Assembly: GCA_963707665.1 (NCBI GenBank)
Contig: CAVPQU010000013.1
Span: 34,945-98,944 of the forward strand
From: DATJCV01 sp963707665
GTDB taxonomy: Bacteria; Pseudomonadota; Gammaproteobacteria; Burkholderiales; Burkholderiaceae_D
DNA length: 64,000 nucleotides
Direction of reading: 5' to 3'
Shown: piece after piece, positions 1-8,289 of the stretch
How the letters are laid out: every line of letters begins with the position of its first letter
Numbering within the stretch: the first letter of the stretch is position 1
Notes under the pieces: model-generated
What the model saw: only the letters and a program-made list of their open reading frames with translations
What the model was told of the DNA's origin: nothing
The model's database searches: none
Translations under genes and position numbers: made by a program

Positions 1-1
1 C

Positions 2-574
2 GAACAATTGGCCGATCTACACGCAAAGGGCGTGCGCGGTGTGCGCTTCAATTTCGTCGCGCATCTGGGCGGCGCACCGGACTTGGAGGTGTTTGACCAG
101 GTTCTGCGTCGCATCGAGGCTCTTAATTGGCACGTGGTCTTGCACCTGGATGCGCAAGACATCGGCACCTACAGTGACCGCATCAACCGGCTCCGCGTGC
201 CCTTCATCATCGACCACATGGGTCGCGTGCGTGCCGAAGCTGGCTTGGAGCAACAGCCGTTTCGGCAGTTGCTTGACCTGATGCGCAACCCGCTCGCCTG
301 GGTCAAGGTATGCGGTTCGGAGCGGGTATCGGCGGGACGTCGCCCGTTCGACGATGCCATCCCGTTCGCGCGCACTCTGATCGAAGCTGCACCCGAGCGT
401 GTGCTGTGGGGCACCGACTGGCCGCATCCGAACATTTCAAAGGACATGCCCAACGATGGCGAATTAGTCGATCTGCTGCTCGACTTCTGCGACGACGCCG
501 GCCTGCGCCAGAAACTGCTGGTGGACAATCCGGCAGCGTTGTACGACTTTCCGGAATTGGCCGTTGCCGCTTGA
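2..574 (+). CDS. amidohydrolase (2-pyrone-4,6-dicarboxylate lactonase-like), 5' end missing
   Basis: The reading frame is open from the window edge, so the N-terminal part of this TIM-barrel hydrolase lies outside. The 190 visible residues carry the family's late metal and substrate segments: FIIDHMGR about 65 residues in and LWGTDWPHPN about 135 residues in, the latter holding the catalytic Asp of the amidohydrolase_2 family. LigI-type enzymes open the lactone of 2-pyrone-4,6-dicarboxylate, a lignin-derived intermediate, but the same fold serves other lactones and decarboxylations, so the substrate is inferred only. The stop lies 13 bases before the start of the next gene, suggesting one transcript with the dehydrogenase and the MFS carrier. 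Confidence 0.8.
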   Translation, partial: EQLADLHAKGVRGVRFNFVAHLGGAPDLEVFDQVLRRIEALNWHVVLHLDAQDIGTYSDRINRLRVPFIIDHMGRVRAEAGLEQQPFRQLLDLMRNPLAWVKVCGSERVSAGRRPFDDAIPFARTLIEAAPERVLWGTDWPHPNISKDMPNDGELVDLLLDFCDDAGLRQKLLVDNPAALYDFPELAVAA

Positions 575-587
575 AGTGGAGTTACCC

Positions 588-1517
588 GTGAGTCAGAAAA
601 AAAAAATTAATGTCGGAGTGATCGGCTATGGCGAAGTAGGCGCCATTTTCGCAGCCGGCCTGCGTGAGGGTGCAGGCGCGACCGTCAGCGCCTATGACAG
701 GAAGTTTAATGACGCGGCGACTGGAGCAAAGGCGTTTTCCTCATGCAACGAAGCGTCGGTGCGCGCACTACGCTCGATGCAGGAACTTCTGCCCGGAATC
801 GATCTGGTCATTTCCGCGGTCACTGCCTCATCCACACTCGATGTCGCCGCTGAAGCGGCGCGCCATATCGCACCGGGAACCCTTTATCTCGACCTCAACT
901 CGGCGTCGCCGGAAACCAAGAGACAGTGCTCACGGCTGATCACAGCGGCCGGCGGCCGCTACATTGAAGCGGCTGTGATGACCTCGGTTCCGCCATACGG
1001 CATCAAGGTACCGATGCTGTTGGGCGGCGAGCACGCAAGCACTGCGGCCGAGCTGCTGACAAGCCTTGGATTCGAGGCGAATATCGCCAGCGCCGACATC
1101 GGCGTCGCTTCCGCCATCAAGATGTGCCGCAGCGTCATGATCAAGGGTATGGAAGCGATGGTGATCGAGAGCCTCGTGTCGGCGCGCAAATTCGGCGTCG
1201 AGGAGCATGTCCTGTCCTCATTGGCCGAAACCTTCCCCGGCATCGACTGGCCGCAACAAGCGAGTTATTTTTTCAGCCGCGTTGTCCAGCACGGCAAGCG
1301 CCGCGCCGAGGAAATGCGCGAGTCGGCGCGCACCGTAAGCGAAGCCGGGCTTGATCCGTGGATGCCGACGGCAACCGCGAATCGACAGGACTGGGTTGCG
1401 CAACTCACCACCTCCGGCGAGTTCGCCGGCTGCGACAAAGACGCCAGCTGGCAGCGGTATGCAGACTGCATGCTTGCCGTCATCGCGCGCCAAGACGACA
1501 AGCGGGCTGGAAATTGA
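588..1517 (+). CDS. NAD(P)-dependent dehydrogenase, 6-phosphogluconate-dehydrogenase-like N-terminus plus DUF1932-type C-terminus
   Basis: A 309-residue cytosolic oxidoreductase. The GTG at 588 is chosen because an AGTGGAG ribosome site lies just upstream and the Rossmann motif GVIGYGEVG then falls about 10 residues from the start; an earlier in-frame start at 564 would overlap the preceding gene. Residues 10-160 form the NAD-binding domain seen in 3-hydroxyisobutyrate and 6-phosphogluconate dehydrogenases, and the C-terminal half (KMCRSVMIKGMEA onward) matches the DUF1932 helical domain. The substrate is unknown; its place between a lactonase-like hydrolase and a transporter suggests catabolism of a small organic acid. 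Its TGA overlaps the TTG start of the next gene. Confidence 0.8.
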   Translation: MSQKKKINVGVIGYGEVGAIFAAGLREGAGATVSAYDRKFNDAATGAKAFSSCNEASVRALRSMQELLPGIDLVISAVTASSTLDVAAEAARHIAPGTLYLDLNSASPETKRQCSRLITAAGGRYIEAAVMTSVPPYGIKVPMLLGGEHASTAAELLTSLGFEANIASADIGVASAIKMCRSVMIKGMEAMVIESLVSARKFGVEEHVLSSLAETFPGIDWPQQASYFFSRVVQHGKRRAEEMRESARTVSEAGLDPWMPTATANRQDWVAQLTTSGEFAGCDKDASWQRYADCMLAVIARQDDKRAGN

Positions 1518-2830
1518 CCATATCTTCGTCGTCTTTTTCAAACGGTTTCAGTGTTCTGCGCCACCGTGATTTCACGCTGTACTTGCTGGCTCGCATACTC
1601 GCCACCGTCGCCGTGCAGATGCAAAGCGTTGCAATCGGATGGCAGGTTTACGCCAGCACCGGCGACGTGTTTGACCTGGGACTGGTGGGCTTGGCCCAAT
1701 TCGCGCCATTCCTGGCGCTGATCCTGGTGGCCGGCCACATAGCCGACCGCCATAACCGCCGCAATATCATTGCCTTGTGTTTCGGCATGCAGATGGTATG
1801 CGCTGCCCTGCTGCTCTGGTACACCGTAGCGGGCGTGACGGCAATAGGAATGGTGCTTGCGGTGCTGGTCTTGTTCGGCAGCGCGCGCGCATTCATGGTG
1901 CCGGCGAGCCAGGCCATTGTAGTCAACCTGGTGCCGCCGGAGAGTCTGGGAAAAGCAGTTGCACTGAACACCTCGACATTCCAGCTGGCAGTGATCGTCG
2001 GACCGACGCTGGGCGGACTGCTGTACCTGCTCGATCCCGTGGTGGTGTATGGACTGGTTGCGGCCTTGTTGCTGTTGTCGATTGCACTCATGCTGAGTAC
2101 CCGGCCGATTCCCCAGGCCACCAACGTTAAGCCTATCTCCTGGCACAGCCTGCTCGAAGGCATGCGCTTCGTGCGTTCGCGGCCGGTGGTAATGGGTGCC
2201 ATTTCGCTGGACCTGTTCGCCGTGCTGTTCGGCGGCGCCACCGCTTTGCTGCCGGCAATCGCGCACGATATCCTGCACGTTGGCCCGAGCGGATTGGGAT
2301 TGCTGCGGACCGCGATTGGCGTGGGCGCGGCCTTGACCGCGATCGGCCTGGCATTCTATCCGGTCACGCGCAACGTCGGACGCGCCATGTTCATCGGCGT
2401 GGCCGTATTTGCGGTCGGAACGATCGTGCTTGGACTGTCCGGCAGCTTGGTGCTATCGCTGTGCGCATTGTTCCTGATGGGCGCCGGGGACATGGTCAGC
2501 GTCTACATCAGGCACATGCTGGTGCAACTGGAGACGCCGGATGCGATTCGGGGTCGGGTCAGTGCAGTCAACGCGGTTTTCATCGGCGCATCGAACGAGC
2601 TTGGCGAATTTGAATCAGGCGTAACTGCACGCTGGTTCGGCCTGGTAGGCGCCCTGGTGTTCGGCGGCGCCGCGACGCTGGTCGTGACTGGCTTGTGGTG
2701 GAGAAAATTTCCGGTATTGCGCAATATGGACCGCTTTCCGAAGCCAAATGATGGCACGCCGGAGGCAGATCTCGACCAGAACGCGGCCCTTGCGGGAAAT
2801 GCGGTCGCGGTGTCCGGGCAGCAGAAGTAA
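1514..2830 (+). CDS. MFS transporter (MFS_3/EntS-like exporter family)
   Basis: An inner-membrane carrier of about 438 residues with roughly 11-12 hydrophobic helices. The likely start is TTG at 1514, overlapping the upstream stop codon (TTGA), which implies translational coupling; the open frame extends further upstream but only inside the previous gene. The opening FSVLRHRDFTLYLLARI and the loop DRHNRRNI after helix 2 are typical of the family that includes the enterobactin exporter EntS. The C-terminus from about residue 400 is hydrophilic. It may import or export the compound handled by the two upstream enzymes; direction and substrate cannot be read from sequence. No gene is seen in the 270 bases after it. 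Confidence 0.82.
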   Translation: MTISSSSFSNGFSVLRHRDFTLYLLARILATVAVQMQSVAIGWQVYASTGDVFDLGLVGLAQFAPFLALILVAGHIADRHNRRNIIALCFGMQMVCAALLLWYTVAGVTAIGMVLAVLVLFGSARAFMVPASQAIVVNLVPPESLGKAVALNTSTFQLAVIVGPTLGGLLYLLDPVVVYGLVAALLLLSIALMLSTRPIPQATNVKPISWHSLLEGMRFVRSRPVVMGAISLDLFAVLFGGATALLPAIAHDILHVGPSGLGLLRTAIGVGAALTAIGLAFYPVTRNVGRAMFIGVAVFAVGTIVLGLSGSLVLSLCALFLMGAGDMVSVYIRHMLVQLETPDAIRGRVSAVNAVFIGASNELGEFESGVTARWFGLVGALVFGGAATLVVTGLWWRKFPVLRNMDRFPKPNDGTPEADLDQNAALAGNAVAVSGQQK

Positions 2831-3100
2831 GCGGCACCACCGGCGCCCCGAACCAGAGTCGCATTGCGATTAAGCTGGTGGGGCGCCGCCGCGCACTCGC
2901 CAACATGGCGCTGTGCATGTGCTGCCCCTGTTGCTTCGAGACGCAGCCAGATAGGTTTGCTGGTTGAGGCAGGATAGTAGCGGCGAGATGGCGGCAAGCA
3001 CAGCCTGCTAACTCAAGGACCAGGCAATTTTTCCGGCAAAAATAACCTTAGACAACCGCTATTGCATGCAATTGGGGGCACGACCTTGGCCACCACGCCT

Positions 3101-3535
3101 TCAGCGCCGAAATCCCAGCACGAATACTCCCAGCCCGACCAAGCCGATGCCCAGCCACTCGCGCCAGCTCGGCCGCTCGCCCAGAAACAGCACGGCAAAG
3201 AGTGCTACCAGCAACAGGCTCAGCTTGTCCACCGGCGCCACTTTGGACGCTTCGCCGATTTTCAGCGCCCGGAAATAGCACACCCAGGAAGCGCCGGTAG
3301 CCAGGCCGGACAGCACCAGGAACAGCCAGGTCTTGCCGCTCAGTTCGAAGGGATTGCTCCATTTGCCGGTGAAAAAAACGAACAAGGTCAAGACGATAAT
3401 GATGACGAAGGTGCGCACCAGCGTCGCCAGATCGGAGTCGATTCCCTCTAGCCCGATCTTGGCAAAGATCGCCGTCAGAGCGGCAAAGATCGCGGAAAAA
3501 ATTGCCCAGTAAAACCATTCGCTGGATGCCTGCAT
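3101..3535 (-). CDS. single-EamA-domain membrane protein (DMT family)
   Basis: A 144-residue protein with about five hydrophobic helices and one EamA repeat instead of the usual two, so it probably works as a dimer. It contains the family segments SAIFAALTAIFAKIGLEGID near the start and LGERPSWREWLGIGLVGLGV near the end. I place the start at the ATG at 3535 because homologues begin just before the first helix; an alternative ATG at 3571 adds 12 residues. It runs convergently with the MFS gene. Its transported substrate is unknown. Confidence 0.8.
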   Translation of the reverse strand: MQASSEWFYWAIFSAIFAALTAIFAKIGLEGIDSDLATLVRTFVIIIVLTLFVFFTGKWSNPFELSGKTWLFLVLSGLATGASWVCYFRALKIGEASKVAPVDKLSLLLVALFAVLFLGERPSWREWLGIGLVGLGVFVLGFRR

Positions 3536-3692
3536 GGTGATGACGCCTGTCTGGATCGGGACAGCAAGCATTTTCGCACCCGGCGCGGCAATTGCTCAAT
3601 AAAAGGATTGCCCGGTTTTTTTATGCACGGTCCGGCGAATGGTTTGGTTTGAACCCCATCGTGCCCAGCGTAAAATCCGCATTGAAATTTTT

Positions 3693-3711
3693 AATGATAA
3701 TGATTATCATT
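3693..3711. promoter_or_regulatory. Fur box (perfect 9-1-9 palindrome)
   Basis: AATGATAATGATTATCATT is a perfect 9-1-9 inverted repeat and matches the classical Fur consensus closely. It lies 30 bp before the cupredoxin gene, so iron-replete Fur should repress the cupredoxin-FTR1 pair. The regulator Fur is itself encoded at 48059-48496. Confidence 0.92.
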
Positions 3712-3740
3712 TGTTTTATCGATATTAACCGGGGAATTTT

Positions 3741-4061
3741 ATGCTGCTGCGCTCGCTTTTTCTGTCGCTGTTATTACTGTCGTCCGGTGCCTTTGCCGCC
3801 GATGAGATGACGCTGACGATCAAGGATCACCGCTTCACGCCGACGGAATTAAAGGTGCCAGCAGGCAAGAAAATCAAACTGATCGTCGAAAACCAGGATG
3901 CGACCGCGGAAGAATTCGAAAGCCATGACCTGAACCGCGAAAAGGTCATTGCCCCGAAATCGAAGGCCACCATTTTCATCGGGCCGCTGAAGGCCGGCAC
4001 CTACAAGTTCTACGGCGAATTCAACCAGGCTACCGCGCAAGGCGCGGTCATTGCGGAGTAA
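3741..4061 (+). CDS. periplasmic cupredoxin-domain protein of an iron uptake system (FtrB/EfeO-N-like)
   Basis: A 106-residue secreted protein: residues 1-19 are a clear Sec signal peptide ending SGAFA-A, followed by an 85-residue cupredoxin-like domain (LTIKDHRFTPTELKVPAGKK, then a beta-rich core with ESHDLNREKVI and GTYKFYGEF). Family members oxidise or pass iron to an FTR1 permease, and the FTR1 gene follows by 4 bases. It is homologous in role to FtrB of the Bordetella/Burkholderia FtrABCD system. A strong Fur box precedes it. No P19-like FtrA or ferredoxin-like FtrD gene is present nearby. Confidence 0.85.
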   Translation: MLLRSLFLSLLLLSSGAFAADEMTLTIKDHRFTPTELKVPAGKKIKLIVENQDATAEEFESHDLNREKVIAPKSKATIFIGPLKAGTYKFYGEFNQATAQGAVIAE

Positions 4062-4065
4062 GCAC

Positions 4066-4899
4066 ATGTTTGGCGCTTCGATCATCGTATTCCGTGAGTC
4101 GCTGGAAGCGGCGCTGCTGATTGGCATCATCGCCGCTGCCACGCGTGGCCTGCCGCATCGCGACCGCTGGCTGACGCTCGGCATCGGCGCCGGCCTGGCC
4201 GGCTCGCTGCTGGTGGCGCTGCTGACACAATCGATCGCCGAGCTGGCCGACGGCAGTGGCCAGGAGCTGTTCAACGCGGCGATTCTCGGCGTGGCGGTAC
4301 TGATGATCGGCTGGCACAACGTCTGGATGGCCTCGCACGGCAAGGAAATGGCCGGCAAGGCGAAGCAGGTGGGCACCGATATCCGCAACGGCCGCCAGGA
4401 ATTGTCGGCGATTGCGATCGTGGTCGCGCTGGCGGTGTTGCGGGAAGGTTCGGAGAGCGTACTGTTCCTGGAAGGCATGAGCGCCGCCGCCGCTGACAGC
4501 GGCGCCTCGATCCTGCTGGGTGGCGCCATCGGCCTGCTGGCGGGCGCCACGCTGGGCGTGATTGTGTACCGCGGCTTGCTGCGGATTCCGCTGCGCTGGT
4601 TCTTTTCAGTGACCAGCGCGCTGCTGCTGCTGCTGGCGGCGGGACTGGCCAGCCAGATGGCGAAGTTCCTGATTCAGGGCGACTTCATTCCGGCGCTGGC
4701 ATCGCCGGTGTGGGATACCTCGGCGCTGCTGTCCACCAGTTCGCTGCCGGGGATCGCACTGCACGTGCTGATTGGCTACGACGCGCGCCCGAGCGGCATG
4801 CAGCTGTTGTTTTACGGCGCCACCGCCGTCACGATTGCACTGGGCACCCTCTGGACCCGCCGTCAGCACAGCAGGCCGTACCAGCTGCGGACGCAGTGA
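4066..4899 (+). CDS. FTR1-family high-affinity iron permease
   Basis: A 277-residue inner-membrane protein with about seven hydrophobic helices. It carries two iron-binding REXXE-type motifs, RESLEA near residue 10 and REGSES near residue 127, which are diagnostic of FTR1/EfeU/FtrC. The ATG at 4066 is chosen because GGAG sits seven bases before it, within the end of the cupredoxin gene; an upstream in-frame start would overlap that gene. It probably receives ferric iron from the cupredoxin partner and moves it into the cytoplasm. Co-transcription and Fur control are inferred from spacing and the shared upstream Fur box. Confidence 0.93.
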   Translation: MFGASIIVFRESLEAALLIGIIAAATRGLPHRDRWLTLGIGAGLAGSLLVALLTQSIAELADGSGQELFNAAILGVAVLMIGWHNVWMASHGKEMAGKAKQVGTDIRNGRQELSAIAIVVALAVLREGSESVLFLEGMSAAAADSGASILLGGAIGLLAGATLGVIVYRGLLRIPLRWFFSVTSALLLLLAAGLASQMAKFLIQGDFIPALASPVWDTSALLSTSSLPGIALHVLIGYDARPSGMQLLFYGATAVTIALGTLWTRRQHSRPYQLRTQ

Positions 4900-4932
4900 C
4901 CGGTGACGGCCAGGTCGCGCTGTGCGACAACC

Positions 4933-4994
4933 ATATACTCCTTATAGACACCATGATTTTCAGGCTTTAAACGGCCGTCTTCGTCACATACTCC
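4933..4994 (+). repeat. spaced-heptamer intergenic element, copy A
   Basis: ATACTCC at 4935-4941 and again at 4988-4994, start-to-start distance 53, between the convergent FTR1 and iclR genes. The middle holds TTTTCAGGC, shared in diverged form with copies C, D, E and F. On the other strand the right end reads AAGGAGTATATG, which resembles a ribosome site plus start codon but opens no convincing gene. Confidence 0.7.
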
Positions 4995-5056
4995 GTCATT
5001 CATCTTCGATCGACATTGATTCATGCAGGTTTCCCGGTGCGTTCCTGCGTCGCTCC

Positions 5057-5863
5057 TCATGCTCGCCGTAGACGCTCCACCAGCGCCGCCAGACGCGGCT
5101 GCACTTCCTTCAGCAAGTATTCGGGCGACAGATGAAACGCCGGGCCGCCACAGTTGATGCTGAGCGGCGCGCTGCCGTCGGCCGGGCGGAATGCGATCGC
5201 GATCGCGTTGACGTCCGGCTGCCAGCCGCCAAACGAAGTGCAGCAACCAAGCGTCGCCGCCTCTTCGAGCGCACGCGCGACATGGTCACGGATCGCCGGC
5301 CAGGCCATTTCATCCAGCTCACGCACCCGCTCCAGGATATCGCTACGCTCGCTATCGGACAGCACCGCCAGGTAGGCGCGCCCCATCGCGGTACTGGCAA
5401 TCGGGATGCGTGAGCCGACGTCCAGGCTCAGGGTCAGCGCGGTCTGGCTGCGGCGGTTTTCGATATAAATCATGCTGAGGCGGTCGCGCATGCCAAGCGA
5501 CACCATGCTGCGCGAAAAATCGGCCAGCTCCTGCATCAGCGGCCGCGCCAGCTGGCGGATATCGAGCTTGGCCAGCATGGAAGAAGATAGCGCCAGCGTG
5601 GCGCTGCCGAGTCGATATTTGCCGCTGCCGGCGTCGTATTGCAGGTAGCCGATCTTGGTCAGCGTATAGGTCAGGCGCGAGACGGTCGATTTCGGCAGCC
5701 GGCAACGCTCGGCCAGTTCCTGGTTGCCGAGCAGGCGGTCGCCGGAACGGAAGCAGGCCAGCAATTCCAGCCCGCGCGCCAGGGCGGTGACGAAATGGCG
5801 ATCTTCCTTGGTATTGGATGTTTCCGGAGCCGCTATGCGCTCTTCATTGCTGGGGTCATCCAT
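5057..5863 (-). CDS. IclR-family transcriptional regulator
   Basis: A 268-residue DNA-binding protein: a winged helix-turn-helix at about residues 25-85 (GNQELAERCRLPKSTVSRLTYTL) and a C-terminal effector-binding domain with the family pattern SMIYIENRRSQTALTLSLDVGSRIPIASTAMGRAYLA. I choose the ATG at 5863; an upstream start at 5914 would overlap livF. It is the last gene of the leftward run acyl-CoA ligase-livKHMGF-iclR, 47 bases after livF. IclR proteins near such transporters normally sense the substrate or an intermediate and control the adjacent operon; here that means the transporter and perhaps the divergent dehydrogenases. Confidence 0.9.
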   Translation of the reverse strand: MDDPSNEERIAAPETSNTKEDRHFVTALARGLELLACFRSGDRLLGNQELAERCRLPKSTVSRLTYTLTKIGYLQYDAGSGKYRLGSATLALSSSMLAKLDIRQLARPLMQELADFSRSMVSLGMRDRLSMIYIENRRSQTALTLSLDVGSRIPIASTAMGRAYLAVLSDSERSDILERVRELDEMAWPAIRDHVARALEEAATLGCCTSFGGWQPDVNAIAIAFRPADGSAPLSINCGGPAFHLSPEYLLKEVQPRLAALVERLRRA

Positions 5864-5910
5864 GATGGTTTGATGATCGTAATGTGAGAAAAATAGAAGA
5901 GCAGGCTGCT

Positions 5911-6627
5911 TCAAACGTCCAGCGCAAAGTACAAGTCATGCAGCCTGGCAAGGTCGACCTCGGCCGCCGGCTGATCCAGCACCACGCGGCCGCTGCGCAT
6001 CATGAAGACGCGCTCCGCCACGCCCAGCGCCATATGGGTATTCTGCTCGACCAGCACGATGGTCACGCCCTGCTCTTTCAACTGTTGCAGGGTGGCGAAG
6101 ATTTCGTGCACGATCACCGGCGCCAGCCCGAGCGACGGTTCGTCGATCAAGAGCAGACGCGGCTCGGCCATCATGCCGCGCGCCATCACCACCATCTGCG
6201 CCTCGCCGCCGGAAAGGGAGCCGGCCAGCTGTTTGCGGCGGTCTTTCAACTTCGGGAACAGCGTGTAGGCACGCTCCAGATTGCGCGCCATCACCAGCCG
6301 CTGCGCGGCCGGGAAGGCACCCATGATCAGGTTTTCCTCGACGCTCATGTCGGGGAACACCATGCGTCCTTCCGGGATCAGCGACACCCCGAGGCCAGGC
6401 ATGTCCCAGGTGCGGCGGCCGCGCAAGGATTCGCCGCGCAGCAGGATCTCACCCTTGCTGGGTTCGACCAGCCCCATGATCGCTTTCAGCAAGGTCGATT
6501 TGCCGGCGCCATTCGGGCCGACGATCGCGGTCAGCTGGCCTTCGGCGATATCGAGGCTGACATCCCACAGCACATTGATGGCGCCGTAGCCGGCGCGCAG
6601 GGCGCGAACTTCAAGCAAGTGCGACAT
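5911..6627 (-). CDS. livF: branched-chain amino acid-type ABC transporter ATP-binding protein LivF
   Basis: A 238-residue ATPase with Walker A GPNGAGKST at residues 37-45, signature SLSGGEAQM near 140, and Walker B RLLLIDEPSLGLAP near 160. It pairs with LivG to energise LivHM. Its start overlaps the end of livG (stop at 6611), as usual for this operon. In this context the transported compound need not be an amino acid: HAAT-family transporters beside acyl-CoA ligases and acyl-CoA dehydrogenases often import aromatic or dicarboxylic acids. Confidence 0.93.
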   Translation of the reverse strand: MSHLLEVRALRAGYGAINVLWDVSLDIAEGQLTAIVGPNGAGKSTLLKAIMGLVEPSKGEILLRGESLRGRRTWDMPGLGVSLIPEGRMVFPDMSVEENLIMGAFPAAQRLVMARNLERAYTLFPKLKDRRKQLAGSLSGGEAQMVVMARGMMAEPRLLLIDEPSLGLAPVIVHEIFATLQQLKEQGVTIVLVEQNTHMALGVAERVFMMRSGRVVLDQPAAEVDLARLHDLYFALDV

Positions 6628-7334
6628 CGGCGCCTCCCATATAACTCTTGATGACTTGCGGATCGCTGAACACCGCTTGCGGCGTGCCGTCGGCGATCAC
6701 CTCGCCGAAGTTCAGCACCACCACCCGATCGCACAGATTCGACACCGTTTCGATATCGTGCTCGATGATCAGGATGCCGATCTTGAACTTGCGGTGCAGT
6801 CTCTTCCAGCTTGGCGGTGAAATAGCGCTTGCCATTGGTTTCCAGCCCGGCCAAGACCTCGTCGAGCAGCAGCAGCTTGGGCTCGGTCGCCAGCGCCTTC
6901 GCCACTTCCAGCCGCTTCAGTTCCTGCAGCGCCAGGCCGGTGGCGGCGTCGCGCCCGGCCTGCGCCGTCAGGTCCATGAATGCCAGCAGTTCGTCGATGC
7001 GCGCGTGGTCGACGCGGCCGTTGCCGAAGCGCTGGGCGACGATCAGGTTTTCGCGCACCGTCAGTTCATGCATCGGCTGCGGAATCTGGAAGGTGCGGCC
7101 GATGCCGACGCGCGCCCGCGTGTAGAGCGGCTTGCGGCTCAGTTCGATGCCGTCGAATTCGACCTTGCCGGCAGTCGGCTTGACCAGTCCCGAGATCGCA
7201 TTGAACAGCGTGGTCTTGCCGGCGCCGTTCGGGCCGACCAGTCCGACCACCTGCTCAAAGCCCATCGCAAAACTGACATCCTTCAGCGCGGTCAGGCCGC
7301 CGAACTGGATCGTCACGTGCTCAAGCTTCAGCAT
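6611..7334 (-). CDS. livG: branched-chain amino acid-type ABC transporter ATP-binding protein LivG, frameshifted
   Basis: About 240 residues once one base is removed. The N-terminal part carries Walker A GPNGAGKTT at residues 34-42 and Walker B KLLLLDEVLAGL; the C-terminal part (FKIGILIIEHDIETV to the end) is in the next frame. The break is near 6800, where one extra base (T on the plus strand) sits between the codons for LEE and LHRKFKIG. Both halves are well conserved and the neighbours are intact, so a sequence error is more likely than a pseudogene. It overlaps livF by 17 bases and its start overlaps the end of livM. Confidence 0.88.
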
Positions 7335-8286
7335 GCTGCACCTCCGCCTTTTTCTCCATTCCCACCTTTTTCCTGAACAGCGACAGCAGGCCGTCCGGCG
7401 CGAACAGGATCATCGCCGCCAGCACGATGCCGAGGATGATCTGATGGCCGGACGACAGCATCGACTTGAACACCAGCTGGTCCAGCAGATAGATCACGAC
7501 CGCGCCGATCATCGGCCCGGTCACGGTGCGGTAGCCGCCGAAGATCGCGGCGACGATCGGCAATACGCTCCACGAGCCGTGGAACGCATAGTCCGGCTCC
7601 AGGAAGTTGATGATGTGGGCGTTGAAGGCGCCGATGATGCCGGTCATGAACGCCGACAGCAGCAGCATCCACGACTTCAGCATCACGCTGTTGACGCCGA
7701 CCACCCGGGTCGCGTCTTCGCTGTCGTGCATCGCGCGCAAGGCGATGCCGTAGTAGCTGCTGCGCACGCGCGCGTAGATCAGGCAGAACGCCAGCACCAG
7801 CGTCAGGATCAGCAGGTAGGGGCCGAGGCCGGCCAGAAAATCCAGCTGGATGACGCTCGGCAAGCCGGGGATCGACGACAGCCCGCCCGAGCCGTTGGTG
7901 AGCGAGGTGAATTCGGTCGCCAGGATGCGGAAGATATGCGCATAGGCCAGGATCGCCAGCGCGAAATACGGGCCCGACAGCCGCAGCGCCGGCAGCATCG
8001 CCAGCGACGCCACCGACGCGAATACGCCGGCCACCGGCATCGCCAGCAGCACCGGCCAGCCGGCCTTCATCGTCAGCAGCGCCGAGGAGTACGCGCCGAT
8101 GCCGAAGAACGCCGCGTGACCGAAGCTGACCATGCCGCCCAGGTTGCCGAGCAGCGCCCAGGCCACCGCGATACCGGCCACGATCAGGGCCGAGACGGTC
8201 AGGCTGAGCAGGTAGCTATTGCCGTGCAAGGCATACGGCACCACCAGATACAAAATGGCGACTGCCAGCCACAAGAATTTTTTCAT
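7321..8286 (-). CDS. livM: branched-chain amino acid-type ABC transporter permease LivM
   Basis: A 321-residue inner-membrane permease with about nine hydrophobic helices and the family segment LLGNLGGMVSFGHAAFFGIGAY near residue 45, plus the EAA-like loop YGIALRAMHDSEDATRVVGVN near residue 180 that contacts the ATPase. It forms the translocation pore with LivH. Its start is 3 bases after the livH stop and its end overlaps livG by 14 bases. Confidence 0.93.
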   Translation of the reverse strand: MKKFLWLAVAILYLVVPYALHGNSYLLSLTVSALIVAGIAVAWALLGNLGGMVSFGHAAFFGIGAYSSALLTMKAGWPVLLAMPVAGVFASVASLAMLPALRLSGPYFALAILAYAHIFRILATEFTSLTNGSGGLSSIPGLPSVIQLDFLAGLGPYLLILTLVLAFCLIYARVRSSYYGIALRAMHDSEDATRVVGVNSVMLKSWMLLLSAFMTGIIGAFNAHIINFLEPDYAFHGSWSVLPIVAAIFGGYRTVTGPMIGAVVIYLLDQLVFKSMLSSGHQIILGIVLAAMILFAPDGLLSLFRKKVGMEKKAEVQHAEA

Positions 8287-8289
8287 GAT

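Noticed and set aside
2831..3100. A gene or RNA in the gap between the MFS and EamA genes
   Set aside because: No frame with family resemblance, no terminator hairpin with a T run and no tRNA-like fold was found in these 270 bases.
4933..4994. Ribosome site plus start codon (AAGGAGTATATG) on the minus strand of copy A as a gene start
   Set aside because: The frame that follows runs antisense to the FTR1 gene and shows no protein-like composition; the similarity comes from the heptamer motif itself.
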